A stretch of 57,360 nt of DNA from an uncultured Schaedlerella sp. (GTDB taxonomy: Bacteria > Bacillota > Clostridia > Lachnospirales > Lachnospiraceae): assembly GCA_934435195.1 (NCBI GenBank), contig CAKSAJ010000019.1:1-57360 (forward strand), written 5' to 3'. Of the stretch, positions 41,894 through 49,823 are shown piece by piece. A program made the position numbers and the translations under genes. Numbering within the stretch: the first letter of the stretch is position 1; each line of letters starts with the position of its first letter. The notes beneath the pieces are model-generated. The model made no database searches and was not told the origin of the DNA. It saw only the letters and a program-made list of their open reading frames with translations.

Positions 41894-43504
41894 CTAAAGC
41901 GCTTGAACTTTACAATCATGTTTCTTCGTCTTCTTATCATATCCAATTCCAACAGCAAGGATTCTTCCTGTATACATTTTTTCTTCTCCGAGTTTTCCTG
42001 AAAAACGCATTGCATACTTCTTATCTATAATTTGTTGAATTGCTTCTTCTGGTGTATGATCTACTTTTAATTCTAATATTAGACAATCTGCTGTTTTATC
42101 ATATGGATAAAATATAAAATCAACATATCCAACGCCCGCTTTTTCTTCACGCTCTACACGATACTGATCTCGCGCTGCAAGATAAATCAAATTGACAATT
42201 GCCGAAAGCTCTGTTTCGTGATTATAAGACAAAAGTGGGACTTCTGTATCATGAACATATTCCAGAATCTCATTCATGGTTTTAATGTCACCATGTAGTG
42301 TCGCGTATAACATTCTTTCAGACTCATGTGCAAGACGATAAACATAACCTAACGAAGATTCTTTTCGCAACATGGCTGAGAACTTATCCATCAATTCCTT
42401 ATTTGGAATACTGACTTTTCCATTTTCATAATTTAAAAATCCATAAACCACCATTGCCGAAAAAATTTCATCTCGCGTAGTAAGATTCATTGAGGTTGCT
42501 GCATATTCCTGAATCTTAGCAGGAACAGCTTCTCCTGACACCATAAGAGCCAGATCATTTCTCACATCATCTATATTGCGTTCAATATAATAATAAATTT
42601 CATCGTAAGGTCCTGAACTTGTCCAATAAGATGCGAGATTATTATTCACAAGTGCAAAAACAACCGAACGTGGATTATATACACTCTCGCCCCGGAATGT
42701 ATGGTATCCATTATACCAGGCTCGGAGTCCTTCACGACTTACTTTTATTTGCGCTGTATTCTTCTTGTATCGTTTATATAATTCATCAACTTCTGAATCT
42801 GTAAAACCGAAAGAGTCACTGAATTTTTCTTCTGAAATCATCGTATACTCCATAAACATATTAAGCTCAGAACCACTAGAATACTTTGCGATTGGAAGAA
42901 TTCCTGTGATATATGCCAACAATACATATGGACGATCCTTTAATAAATTACGTAAAAACAATAGATATTCTCTTTTATCTTGTTCACTAACAAATTCCTG
43001 GTGAAAAATAAAATCCCATTCATCAAATACAAATATAAATCGCGCATTAATATCATAAGCATATATTTCATTTAAAATATCCCAAACTGCTTCGTCTTCC
43101 GAAATTTCAATATCTGGATATTCTAAACAAATGTCTTTTATCAATCTGTTTTCAATTCTCTCAATGTATTCTTCATACGATTTACATCTTTTAGGTAAAT
43201 CATTAAAGGATATATGAATAACTGAATATTGATTCTGATATTTTGTATATTCCGCATTTTGCGATATCATACATTTTCCAAATATGTCATCTGCATTTTT
43301 GGCCTTTGAAAAGAATGCAGCAATCATATTGGCTGTAACTGTTTTTCCAAATCTTCGTGGTCGGGTAATACAAATATAATTATTTCCTTCATTTACCAGA
43401 GGAAACAACTGCTCTAACAAAGCTGTTTTATCTATAAAATAAGGCTTTACTGTTTCGCTTTTGTACAAAGTATATGCTGTTGTCCCATTCAAATAGATTC
43501 CCAT
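41894..43504 (-). CDS. AAA-ATPase-like protein with PD-(D/E)XK nuclease domain (operon copy 1)
   Basis: 536 residues. FIDKTALLEQ (23-32), Walker A TRPRRFGKT (47-55), Walker B FIFVFDEWD (about 152), AYITGILPIAKYS, WYNGYHTF, and a C-terminal PD-(D/E)XK core with Asp462 (YVDFIFY) and Glu478-X-Lys480 (LILELKVD). It pairs with the paralogue at 39456-41048. ATG 43504 is used because AGGAG lies 9 bases upstream; ATG 43510 is too close. It is the first gene of the three-gene operon. Confidence 0.83.
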   Translation of the reverse strand: MGIYLNGTTAYTLYKSETVKPYFIDKTALLEQLFPLVNEGNNYICITRPRRFGKTVTANMIAAFFSKAKNADDIFGKCMISQNAEYTKYQNQYSVIHISFNDLPKRCKSYEEYIERIENRLIKDICLEYPDIEISEDEAVWDILNEIYAYDINARFIFVFDEWDFIFHQEFVSEQDKREYLLFLRNLLKDRPYVLLAYITGILPIAKYSSGSELNMFMEYTMISEEKFSDSFGFTDSEVDELYKRYKKNTAQIKVSREGLRAWYNGYHTFRGESVYNPRSVVFALVNNNLASYWTSSGPYDEIYYYIERNIDDVRNDLALMVSGEAVPAKIQEYAATSMNLTTRDEIFSAMVVYGFLNYENGKVSIPNKELMDKFSAMLRKESSLGYVYRLAHESERMLYATLHGDIKTMNEILEYVHDTEVPLLSYNHETELSAIVNLIYLAARDQYRVEREEKAGVGYVDFIFYPYDKTADCLILELKVDHTPEEAIQQIIDKKYAMRFSGKLGEEKMYTGRILAVGIGYDKKTKKHDCKVQAL

Positions 43505-43632
43505 TTGCATCCTCTCCTCTGCATTTTGATTTATCCACAGTATAACATAAGTCCTGCAAAATTACTAAAAAAGAATACGAAAAAAACCACCGCCCCCAAC
43601 GTTCGCAGCCGTCAAAAACAGTGATTCCTGAG

Positions 43633-43705
43633 TGCGCGATCAGGGGTTCGAACCCTGGACACCCTGATTAAGAGTCAGGTGCTCTACCAACTGAGCTAAT
43701 CGCGC
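43633..43705 (-). tRNA. tRNA-Lys (CTT)
   Basis: A cloverleaf reads on the minus strand: acceptor GCGCGAT/ATCGCGC with discriminator A, D-arm TAGCTCAGTTGGTAGAGCA, anticodon stem CCTGA/TCAGG with loop CTCTTAA (anticodon CTT), and T-arm GGGTTCGAACCCC. No CCA is encoded. Confidence 0.96.
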
Positions 43706-43748
43706 GTCTTTTATTAAATTTGTATGTCTTATCTGTGACACAATAGAT

Positions 43749-43777
43749 ATTATATCGGAGGCTTTTAAAAAATGCAA
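43749..43777 (-). promoter_or_regulatory. tRNA-Lys promoter
   Basis: TTGCAT (-35, 43772-43777) and TATAAT (-10, 43749-43754) are separated by exactly 17 bases, 44 bases before the tRNA. The -35 is the same as at the tRNA-Glu/Cys operon. Confidence 0.85.
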
Positions 43778-43866
43778 GTATTTTTTTATATTTTTTTCAT
43801 ATTTCGAACATTTTTTTAATTTTTGCACCTATCAAAGCTAATAATTACATTTTCAAACAAGCTACT

Positions 43867-44010
43867 TTAACATTTTCTTCCTATAGAATTCAAGACCTTG
43901 CTTACTTCGTCCAACGAGTCCTTCACACGCACTACAATTTTATTCCACTTTACATTACAATATAGCTTTTGACTCAACGCCACTTTCCAGGTTCTGCGTT
44001 TTTTCTTCAT
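43867..44010 (-). CDS. possible 47-aa basic protein
   Basis: The short ORF starts MKKKRRTWKVALSQKLYCNV and ends in SIGRKC; strongly basic with alternating hydrophobic residues. GTGGGGA lies 9 bases before this ATG; a second ATG 9 bases upstream (44019) is possible. No family is recognised. It fills most of the 394-bp space between the tRNA-Lys and trmB genes, where nothing else is seen except the tRNA promoter and the hairpin at 44032. It may be a chance ORF. Confidence 0.35.
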   Translation of the reverse strand: MKKKRRTWKVALSQKLYCNVKWNKIVVRVKDSLDEVSKVLNSIGRKC

Positions 44011-44031
44011 TTCACACATCCCCACAAACAC

Positions 44032-44065
44032 CGTTACTGCTCACTTTACATTGTGAACAGTAACG
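44032..44065. repeat. GTTACTG/CAGTAAC hairpin
   Basis: CGTTACTG (44032-44039) pairs with CAGTAACG (44058-44065), with an inner TCAC/GTGA pair. It lies 35 bases after the trmB stop but lacks a T-run in that direction. Its core, GTTACTGCTCAC...GTGAACAGTAAC, resembles the terminator at 27767-27805. Confidence 0.55.
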
Positions 44066-44099
44066 TAATCTTTCTATATTATATGTAACAACTACCTTT

Positions 44100-44753
44100 T
44101 TATTTCCTTGTTGCGATCAACTTATTGATTGGCTGGCCTTTTGCTGAAAATTTTGCTTCATACTCTGTCATAATATTGCCTTTATTCATTTCCTCATTGT
44201 GATGCAGATCAAATGTATGTGCTAGCAGCTCCCAGCCTTTTGCTTCTTCTATCTGTTCTAAGGAAAAATTAAACAGCTCTGTGTTGTCTGTCTTAAATTC
44301 AACTTTTCCATGCTGAACAAGGATTCCTTCATATCTCTTTAAAAATTCTTTCGATGTCAGTCTTCGTTTTGCATGTCTTGCTTTTGGCCATGGATCTGAA
44401 AAATTCAGATAAATTTTGTCCACTTCTTCCGGTGCAAATACTTTATCCAGCTCTTTTGCATCCATACAAATAAAACGGATATTTTCAAGTTCTCTGTATT
44501 CATCTCTGTCAAATTTTTCCACTGCTCTAAGCAGTACGCTTGAATAACGTTCGATTCCAATATAGTTTACATCTGGATGAGCCAGAGCCATATTTAGCAG
44601 AAATTGACCTTTGCCCATCCCAATCTCAATATGGATTGGTTTACTGTTCCCAAATACCTTTGCCCACTTTCCTCGTTCTGCCTCTGGCTGATTGATTACC
44701 GCATCATGCGCCTCTATCGTACTTTCCGCTCTTGGAATATTTCTAAGTCTCAT
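44100..44753 (-). CDS. trmB: tRNA (guanine-N7-)-methyltransferase
   Basis: 217 residues. It methylates G46 of tRNAs with S-adenosylmethionine. IHIEIGMGKGQFLLNMA (about 40-56) is the SAM-binding motif I; YIGIERYSSVLLRA is motif II; IYLNFSDPWPKARHAKRRLT (about 115-134) is the TrmB signature. ATG 44753 follows GGGAGGAAG; an in-frame GTG upstream overlaps it. It is transcribed divergently from the V-type ATPase operon. Confidence 0.96.
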   Translation of the reverse strand: MRLRNIPRAESTIEAHDAVINQPEAERGKWAKVFGNSKPIHIEIGMGKGQFLLNMALAHPDVNYIGIERYSSVLLRAVEKFDRDEYRELENIRFICMDAKELDKVFAPEEVDKIYLNFSDPWPKARHAKRRLTSKEFLKRYEGILVQHGKVEFKTDNTELFNFSLEQIEEAKGWELLAHTFDLHHNEEMNKGNIMTEYEAKFSAKGQPINKLIATRK

Positions 44754-44782
44754 ACTTCTTCCTCCCACTATCTAGCATTCAT

Positions 44783-44813
44783 CAGGTCATTCTCCGTTTG
44801 ACCTGCTTTTTTT
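44783..44813 (+). terminator. plus-strand terminator with no plus-strand gene before it
   Basis: CAGGTCA (44783-44789) pairs with TGACCTG (44799-44805) and is followed by C and seven T residues. It reads as a plus-strand terminator, yet the gene before it, trmB, is on the minus strand. The remaining 44814-44956 is AT-rich without clear features. Confidence 0.6.
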
Positions 44814-44956
44814 CCATCATTTTTATCATTTTTATTTTTAATTTTTTTCATCATATCATAAACCAATCCTACCGGTCAATTTTTGATAATATTTTTTCAC
44901 CTTCTGTTTTTCTGGTAATTTTGTATAATTTTATCGTCTGTTTTCCACTGTTTTTA

Positions 44957-44984
44957 TTGTATTTTTTTCAAAAAGGTGTATGAT
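44957..44984 (+). promoter_or_regulatory. promoter of the V-type ATPase operon
   Basis: TTGTAT (44957-44962) and TATGAT (44979-44984) are 16 bases apart; the first gene begins at 45024 with AGGGAGG. It is the only good promoter found for the nine-gene operon. Confidence 0.6.
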
Positions 44985-45023
44985 AAAAACATCACAAGTA
45001 AAAATCAACAAGGGAGGCTTCTT

Positions 45024-45335
45024 ATGGATTCTATTGTAAAAAAACTATCCGAAATCGAATCGGCCGCTTCTTCCATTGTAGAACATGCCGAGGCGCAAAA
45101 GGAAGTTTTGGATAAAGAATATCAGGAAAAACGACGGCTCTTTGATATTGAATTAGAAAGTCGTACCATGTCCGAGATTCAAAAGATCCGTGATCATCTG
45201 GAAACTGATACGCAAAATGTTTTGAATGGGCAAAGCAGTGATAACAATTCTGCAACCATTGCCTTGCAGAAGGATTATAAAGAAAGGCATTCGCAATATG
45301 CACAGGAAATCTTAGCACGTATTACGACCGTGTAA
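45024..45335 (+). CDS. V/A-type ATPase peripheral stalk subunit (G/H type)
   Basis: 103 residues, almost entirely helical and charged: IESAASSIVEHAEAQKEVLDKEYQEKRRLFDIELESRTMSEIQ is a right-handed coiled-coil-like stretch as in the stalk subunit that pairs with subunit E. ATG 45024 follows AGGGAGG. It is first in the operon. The gene name varies between organisms (atpH, ntpF), so none is assigned. Confidence 0.8.
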   Translation: MDSIVKKLSEIESAASSIVEHAEAQKEVLDKEYQEKRRLFDIELESRTMSEIQKIRDHLETDTQNVLNGQSSDNNSATIALQKDYKERHSQYAQEILARITTV

Positions 45336-45410
45336 ATCACAGGTTTTCACATCATTGTTTACATTTTACTATAAGTAACAACACATTTTCATGCAAACGA
45401 GGTGACAAAC

Positions 45411-46457
45411 ATGGGAAATTTACTGGCATACAGTGGTATTGTAACTAAGATTCGTGCAATGGAAGCAAGGCTTCTGAATGATAAAAATTTTGAAGAAATT
45501 GCCGAGCTTCACAGCGTCCTTGAAATTGTTTCTTATTTAAAGGAGAAATCTTCTTACAGCTTTGTATTAAATGATTTGTCTGACGAGCAGCTTCATCGTG
45601 GTAATATCGAGAAAGTTTTGATTGGACAATTATATTATGATTATTCTAAAATCTATCGTTTTTGCGGGCTGGAACAACGAAAATTTCTGGAACTTTATGT
45701 TTCCCGATATGAAGTAGATTTGATCAATTATTGCTTTCGCATTGTGATCAATCATTACTCCGAACCTTTCGATTTAAATTATAAGAAGAATTTCTTCGAT
45801 AAATATTCTCAGATTTCTATCGATAAACTGATCACATCACGTACAACAGATGAATTGATCGAGAATTTGAAAGATACGGAATATTATGAACCATTGAAGC
45901 GATTAAAGGAAAAACCTAACATTACTCTTTTTGATTATGACCTTGCTCTGGATCAATATGCATTTGCCAAGGTCTGGAAAAAGCGAAAAAAGGTTTTAAA
46001 GAAGAAAGAGCTCGAGATTCTCACTCGAGATTATGGTTCAAAGATTGATCTTTTGAATCTTCAATGGATTTATCGAGCGAAGAAATATTATGAAATGAAA
46101 CCGGTAGACATTTATGCATTATTAGTACCGATTCATTATAAACTTTCAACCGAACTTGTTAAAGAACTGGTTGAAGCGCCTTCTATAGAAGAATTTGATC
46201 ATATTCTCCGAAAAACTTCTTACTGGAGGCACTATGATTTCAATGAAACACTAACAATTGAACAGATGTATCGTGATTGTCTTTACCATCTTTACACGGT
46301 AGACCGACGCAGGAATCCTTATTCTATTGCCACGATTAACACATATCTGTTCTTAAAAGAAGAAGAATTAAGAAAGCTGACAACTGCCATGGAATGTGTA
46401 CGTTACCATTTGTCTCCTGGTGAAACGTTAGCGTATATTGGAGGTAAAACTCTATGA
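45411..46457 (+). CDS. atpC: V/A-type ATPase subunit C
   Basis: 348 residues, all-alpha V-ATPase subunit C/d (NtpC), the socket linking the central stalk to the membrane rotor. LLAYSGIVTKIRAMEARLL at the N-terminus and the repeated three-helix bundles with SIATINTYLFLKEEELRKLT near the C-terminus are typical. ATG 45411 follows GAGGTGA. It overlaps subunit I by an ATGA. Its position before I, not after K/E, differs from many clostridial operons. Confidence 0.88.
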   Translation: MGNLLAYSGIVTKIRAMEARLLNDKNFEEIAELHSVLEIVSYLKEKSSYSFVLNDLSDEQLHRGNIEKVLIGQLYYDYSKIYRFCGLEQRKFLELYVSRYEVDLINYCFRIVINHYSEPFDLNYKKNFFDKYSQISIDKLITSRTTDELIENLKDTEYYEPLKRLKEKPNITLFDYDLALDQYAFAKVWKKRKKVLKKKELEILTRDYGSKIDLLNLQWIYRAKKYYEMKPVDIYALLVPIHYKLSTELVKELVEAPSIEEFDHILRKTSYWRHYDFNETLTIEQMYRDCLYHLYTVDRRRNPYSIATINTYLFLKEEELRKLTTAMECVRYHLSPGETLAYIGGKTL

Positions 46458-48400
46458 TTGTAAAAATGAAATTTATCAACATTTCGGGTCCTCGAAATGA
46501 TATCGACCGCGTGACCGACACATACCTTTCCAAATATGAAATCCAATTGGAATCGGCATTATCTGAGTTAAAAACAGTCGATAATCTCCGACCATTTGTT
46601 GAACTCAATCCATATCGGGATGCTCTCAGTATGGCTAATAAATTTGTAGGCTATCTGGACAATCCCGACAAGATCAAACCGGATGCAACACTTGCTCTGG
46701 ACGATATGTTTGAACTTGTACGCACTGCAAATGAGGAGTATGAACATTTGCAAGAAAAGAAAGAAAAACAGAAGCAGGCTATTGGAGCTGCCCAGCAGAA
46801 ACAACAGATTATTTCGCCTTTCCAGCCATTGGACTGCAACCTTCAAGAGGTTCTGAATTATCGGTTTATTGCTTACCGTTTTGGAAAACTTCCTATTGAA
46901 TATTATCATAAAATGCAGAAATATCTGGCTGATGACCTGGATGCTATTTATGTAGAAGGCGAACGTGATGATACTTATGTATACGGAGCTTACTTCATAT
47001 CGCCTGGTGAAGCCCCGAAAGCGGATGCTATTTTCCGTTCGCTTCATTTTGAACGAATCACTTTGACAGATGAATACAAAGGAACGCCTTCACAGGCATA
47101 TCGAGCACTTTCACGTGAGATTGATAAAGCACAAAAAGAGATTGAAGCTCTAAATCAACAGATTGCCGATTTCCTTACAAAACAGGGACCTCAGCTGGTT
47201 GCTGCACAAAAACGTCTGCAAGAGCTTTCTAATAACTTTGATGTTCGTAAGATGGCAGCCCGCATGGAAGAAAACAAAGAAGATTATTACATTTTATGCG
47301 GATGGATGGCAGAAGACGATGTCGAAAAATTTACAGAAGAAATTAAAAATGATGACAAAGTCTTTGTTGTTGTAGAGGAAGAACGAGATAAATATTTTGG
47401 AGAACCGCCAACAAAACTGGAAAATCCAAAATTATTTAAACCTTTTGAAATGTATGTACAGATGTATGGTTTGCCTGCGCATAATGAAATGGATCCTACT
47501 ATTTTCGTCGCATTGACTTATTCCTTCATCTTTGGTGCAATGTTCGGTGATGTTGGTCAGGGACTTCTCCTCTTGATCGGAGGCGGGCTTTTATATCACT
47601 TTAAGAAGATTCCTCTGGCAGGAATTGTATCCTGTGCCGGTTTCTTCTCCACCATTTTTGGATTTTTATTCGGAAGCATTTTCGGATTCGAAGATATCAT
47701 TCAGCCGCTTTGGTTAAGACCAATCGACCATATGACGACATTACCTTTTATCGGTAAGTTAAATACCGTATTTATTGTCGCTGTTGCTTTTGGTATGGGT
47801 GTCATTATATTTGCTATGATTCTCCATATTATAAATGCAGCTCGCAGCCACGACGTAGAAGCTACCTGGTTTGATATCAACGGTGTTGCAGGACTTGTAT
47901 TCTATGCTTCCATTGTAGCTGTTATCGTTTTATTTATGACAGGCCATAAAACCCCTGCCGGATGGGTTCTTGCCATTATGTTTGGCATCCCTCTTCTTTT
48001 AATCTTATTCCGTGAGCCACTCACCAAGAAGATTGAAAAGAAAAGTAACAAAATGGAAGAAAGCAAAGCAATGTTCCTCATTCAGGGATTTTTTGAATTA
48101 TTTGAAACACTGCTCAGCTACTTCTCCAACACCTTGTCCTTTGTCCGTATCGGTGCTTTCGCTGTCAGTCATGCTGCAATGATGGAAGTTGTACTGATGC
48201 TTGCCGGTGTCGAAGAGGGTAATCCAAACTGGATCGTCATTGTACTCGGTAACTTGTTCGTGTGTGGTATGGAGGGATTGATCGTCGGAATCCAGGTTCT
48301 TCGTCTGGAATATTATGAAATGTTCAGTCGATTCTACACTGGCTCCGGACATGCATTTTCACCATATACACAAAAAACTGAATCAAACTCAAAGAAATAA
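46454..48400 (+). CDS. atpI: V/A-type ATPase subunit I (a-subunit)
   Basis: 648 residues. The N-terminal cytosolic half (1-320) has long coiled-coil arms (IDKAQKEIEALNQQIADFL); the C-terminal half has about seven to eight helices: FGAMFGDVGQGLLLLIGGG, GFFSTIFGFLFGS, then NTLSFVRIGAFAVSHAAMMEVV with the essential Arg of the proton/sodium half channel. It forms the ion path with the K ring. GGAGGT precedes the ATG, which overlaps the stop of subunit C. Confidence 0.95.
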   Translation: MIVKMKFINISGPRNDIDRVTDTYLSKYEIQLESALSELKTVDNLRPFVELNPYRDALSMANKFVGYLDNPDKIKPDATLALDDMFELVRTANEEYEHLQEKKEKQKQAIGAAQQKQQIISPFQPLDCNLQEVLNYRFIAYRFGKLPIEYYHKMQKYLADDLDAIYVEGERDDTYVYGAYFISPGEAPKADAIFRSLHFERITLTDEYKGTPSQAYRALSREIDKAQKEIEALNQQIADFLTKQGPQLVAAQKRLQELSNNFDVRKMAARMEENKEDYYILCGWMAEDDVEKFTEEIKNDDKVFVVVEEERDKYFGEPPTKLENPKLFKPFEMYVQMYGLPAHNEMDPTIFVALTYSFIFGAMFGDVGQGLLLLIGGGLLYHFKKIPLAGIVSCAGFFSTIFGFLFGSIFGFEDIIQPLWLRPIDHMTTLPFIGKLNTVFIVAVAFGMGVIIFAMILHIINAARSHDVEATWFDINGVAGLVFYASIVAVIVLFMTGHKTPAGWVLAIMFGIPLLLILFREPLTKKIEKKSNKMEESKAMFLIQGFFELFETLLSYFSNTLSFVRIGAFAVSHAAMMEVVLMLAGVEEGNPNWIVIVLGNLFVCGMEGLIVGIQVLRLEYYEMFSRFYTGSGHAFSPYTQKTESNSKK

Positions 48401-48427
48401 ATTATCATTTTATAGGAGGCGTTTATT

Positions 48428-48862
48428 ATGACAACTGCAACAAAACTTATTTTTATCGTCGCTCTCGTACTGAGCATCATCATTCCTTTTGGATATTACT
48501 TAATTGGAGAAAAAAACAAAAAACGTTATAAACGCACGATCGGTGTCAACGCATTTTTCTTCTTTGGTGCTTTTGCCATCGCATCGATCATGATGCTTGG
48601 CGGACCAACTGTACATGCCGCTGATGCAGCTGCTGCTTCTGGTTCACTTGCAACAGGACTTGGATATATCGCAGCCGCTCTTGTTACAGGACTTTCTTGT
48701 ATCGGTGGCGGTATCGCCGTAGCAAGTGCTGCAAGTGCTGCCCTTGGTGCGATCAGTGAAGATTCCAGCGTACTTGGTAAATCTTTAATTTTCGTAGGTC
48801 TTGCAGAAGGTGTTTGTCTGTACGGACTGATTATCTCCTTCATGATTTTAGGAAAGTTGTAA
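48428..48862 (+). CDS. atpK: V/A-type ATPase subunit K (rotor proteolipid)
   Basis: 144 residues, four hydrophobic segments. The C-terminal hairpin (about 72-144) is the functional c-ring unit: LATGLGYIAAALVTGLSCIGGGIAVASAASAALGAI and the ion-binding Glu127 in FVGLAEGVCLYGL. The N-terminal half (1-64) has no carboxylate in its helices and ends in a stretch that looks like a signal sequence: basic KKRYKR, a hydrophobic helix, then TVHA before ADA (possible cleavage after Ala64). TAGGAGG precedes the ATG. Whether protons or sodium are moved cannot be told. Confidence 0.93.
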   Translation: MTTATKLIFIVALVLSIIIPFGYYLIGEKNKKRYKRTIGVNAFFFFGAFAIASIMMLGGPTVHAADAAAASGSLATGLGYIAAALVTGLSCIGGGIAVASAASAALGAISEDSSVLGKSLIFVGLAEGVCLYGLIISFMILGKL

Positions 48863-48873
48863 AACACCGCTTG

Positions 48874-48899
48874 GGCTGCAGGTATTTAATACAGCAGCC
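48874..48899 (+). promoter_or_regulatory. intercistronic hairpin after the rotor subunit gene
   Basis: GGCTGC (48874-48879) pairs with GCAGCC (48894-48899), 12 bases after the subunit K stop; no T-run. The rotor subunit is needed in many copies, so a stem that protects the upstream message is plausible. Confidence 0.45.
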
Positions 48900-48914
48900 G
48901 GAATGGAGTATTTT

Positions 48915-49223
48915 ATGAAAATGTATTTAATCAGTGACAACGTCGACACCTATACCGGCATGCGTCTTGCCGGTGTAGATGGTGTTGTTGTCCATGAACG
49001 TGACGAACTTCGTGAAGAATTGGAGAAGGTCCTGCTCGACAAAACAATTGGTATCGTCCTCCTGACAGAAAAATTCGGTCAGGAATTTCCAGACATCATT
49101 GATCAATTCCGTCTGGAGCGAAAGATGCCTCTTTTAATCGAGATTCCTGACCGGCATGGTACAGGGCGAAAGAAAGACTTTATCACTTCTTATATCACAG
49201 AAGCAATCGGATTAAAATTATAG
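48915..49223 (+). CDS. atpF: V/A-type ATPase subunit F
   Basis: 102 residues. MKMYLISDNVDTYTGMRLAG is the conserved start of subunit F, a Rossmann-like protein inserted in the central stalk that can act as a brake; TIGIVLLTEKFGQEF and LPLLIEIPDRHG-like MPLLIEIPDRHGTGR complete it. ATG 48915 follows TGGAG; the first ATG at 48903 overlaps the ribosome site. It is followed by subunit E 12 bases later. Confidence 0.92.
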   Translation: MKMYLISDNVDTYTGMRLAGVDGVVVHERDELREELEKVLLDKTIGIVLLTEKFGQEFPDIIDQFRLERKMPLLIEIPDRHGTGRKKDFITSYITEAIGLKL

Positions 49224-49235
49224 GGAGGTAGTACC

Positions 49236-49823
49236 TTGACTTTAGAAGAAAAAATTGCACATTTACAGGCGACCTCCATGGAGGAGGCCCGGGCTCAGGG
49301 CAATGAGATTATCGACTCTTACCGGGATGCTCTTGAAAAAGTATTACAGGATCACAAAGTAGAAGCCCAAAGACAATCTGAGATCCGTATTAAAACAGAG
49401 ACGATCAATGCAAAACAGCAGATCAATCAATCTCTTGCCAAAGCACAGCTCGACTTAAAACGTGAGCAGAGCAAAATTCAACAGGATCTGAAAGATAAGA
49501 TTTTTAAAGAAACTCTGGAGCTTGTCCATGATTATATGAAATCAGCAGATTATCCGGATTTCTTGATTCGCTGTATCCGGGATGCTCTTACATTTGCGAA
49601 CGGCTCTTCTATGACGATTTATATTAACCCGTCAGATGAATCCTTGAAATCCTCTCTTGAGGAAGCTACGGGCACGCAGCTTACAATCAGTACAGAAAAT
49701 TTTATTGGCGGAGTCCGTTGTGTCATCCGCGACAGAAATATTTTGATCGATCATTCATTTAAAACACAATTACGAGATGAATATGATAAATTCTTATTCT
49801 CAGGAGGTGACGGAATTGCTTAA
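49236..49823 (+). CDS. atpE: V/A-type ATPase subunit E
   Basis: 195 residues. The N-terminal half is a long charged helix (MTLEEKIAHLQATSMEEARA through KREQSKIQQDLKDKI) that makes the peripheral stalk with the first gene's product; the C-terminal globular head has GGVRCVIRDRNILIDHSFKTQL, the family signature. The start is TTG with AGGGAGG upstream; no ATG fits. Its 3' end overlaps the start of subunit A by 8 bases. Confidence 0.9.
   Translation: MTLEEKIAHLQATSMEEARAQGNEIIDSYRDALEKVLQDHKVEAQRQSEIRIKTETINAKQQINQSLAKAQLDLKREQSKIQQDLKDKIFKETLELVHDYMKSADYPDFLIRCIRDALTFANGSSMTIYINPSDESLKSSLEEATGTQLTISTENFIGGVRCVIRDRNILIDHSFKTQLRDEYDKFLFSGGDGIA

Noticed and set aside
43640..43828. 62-aa minus-strand ORF
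   Set aside because: It runs through the tRNA-Lys gene and its promoter; no ribosome site.
46568..47047. 159-aa minus-strand ORF inside the ATPase subunit I gene
   Set aside because: It is an antisense shadow of a well-conserved coding region without ribosome site or recognisable motifs.
48428..48862. Lipoprotein or secreted protein because of the TVHA-ADA site
   Set aside because: The C-terminal half is a clear rotor subunit with its Glu, so the site is noted as a feature of subunit K and not as a secreted protein.
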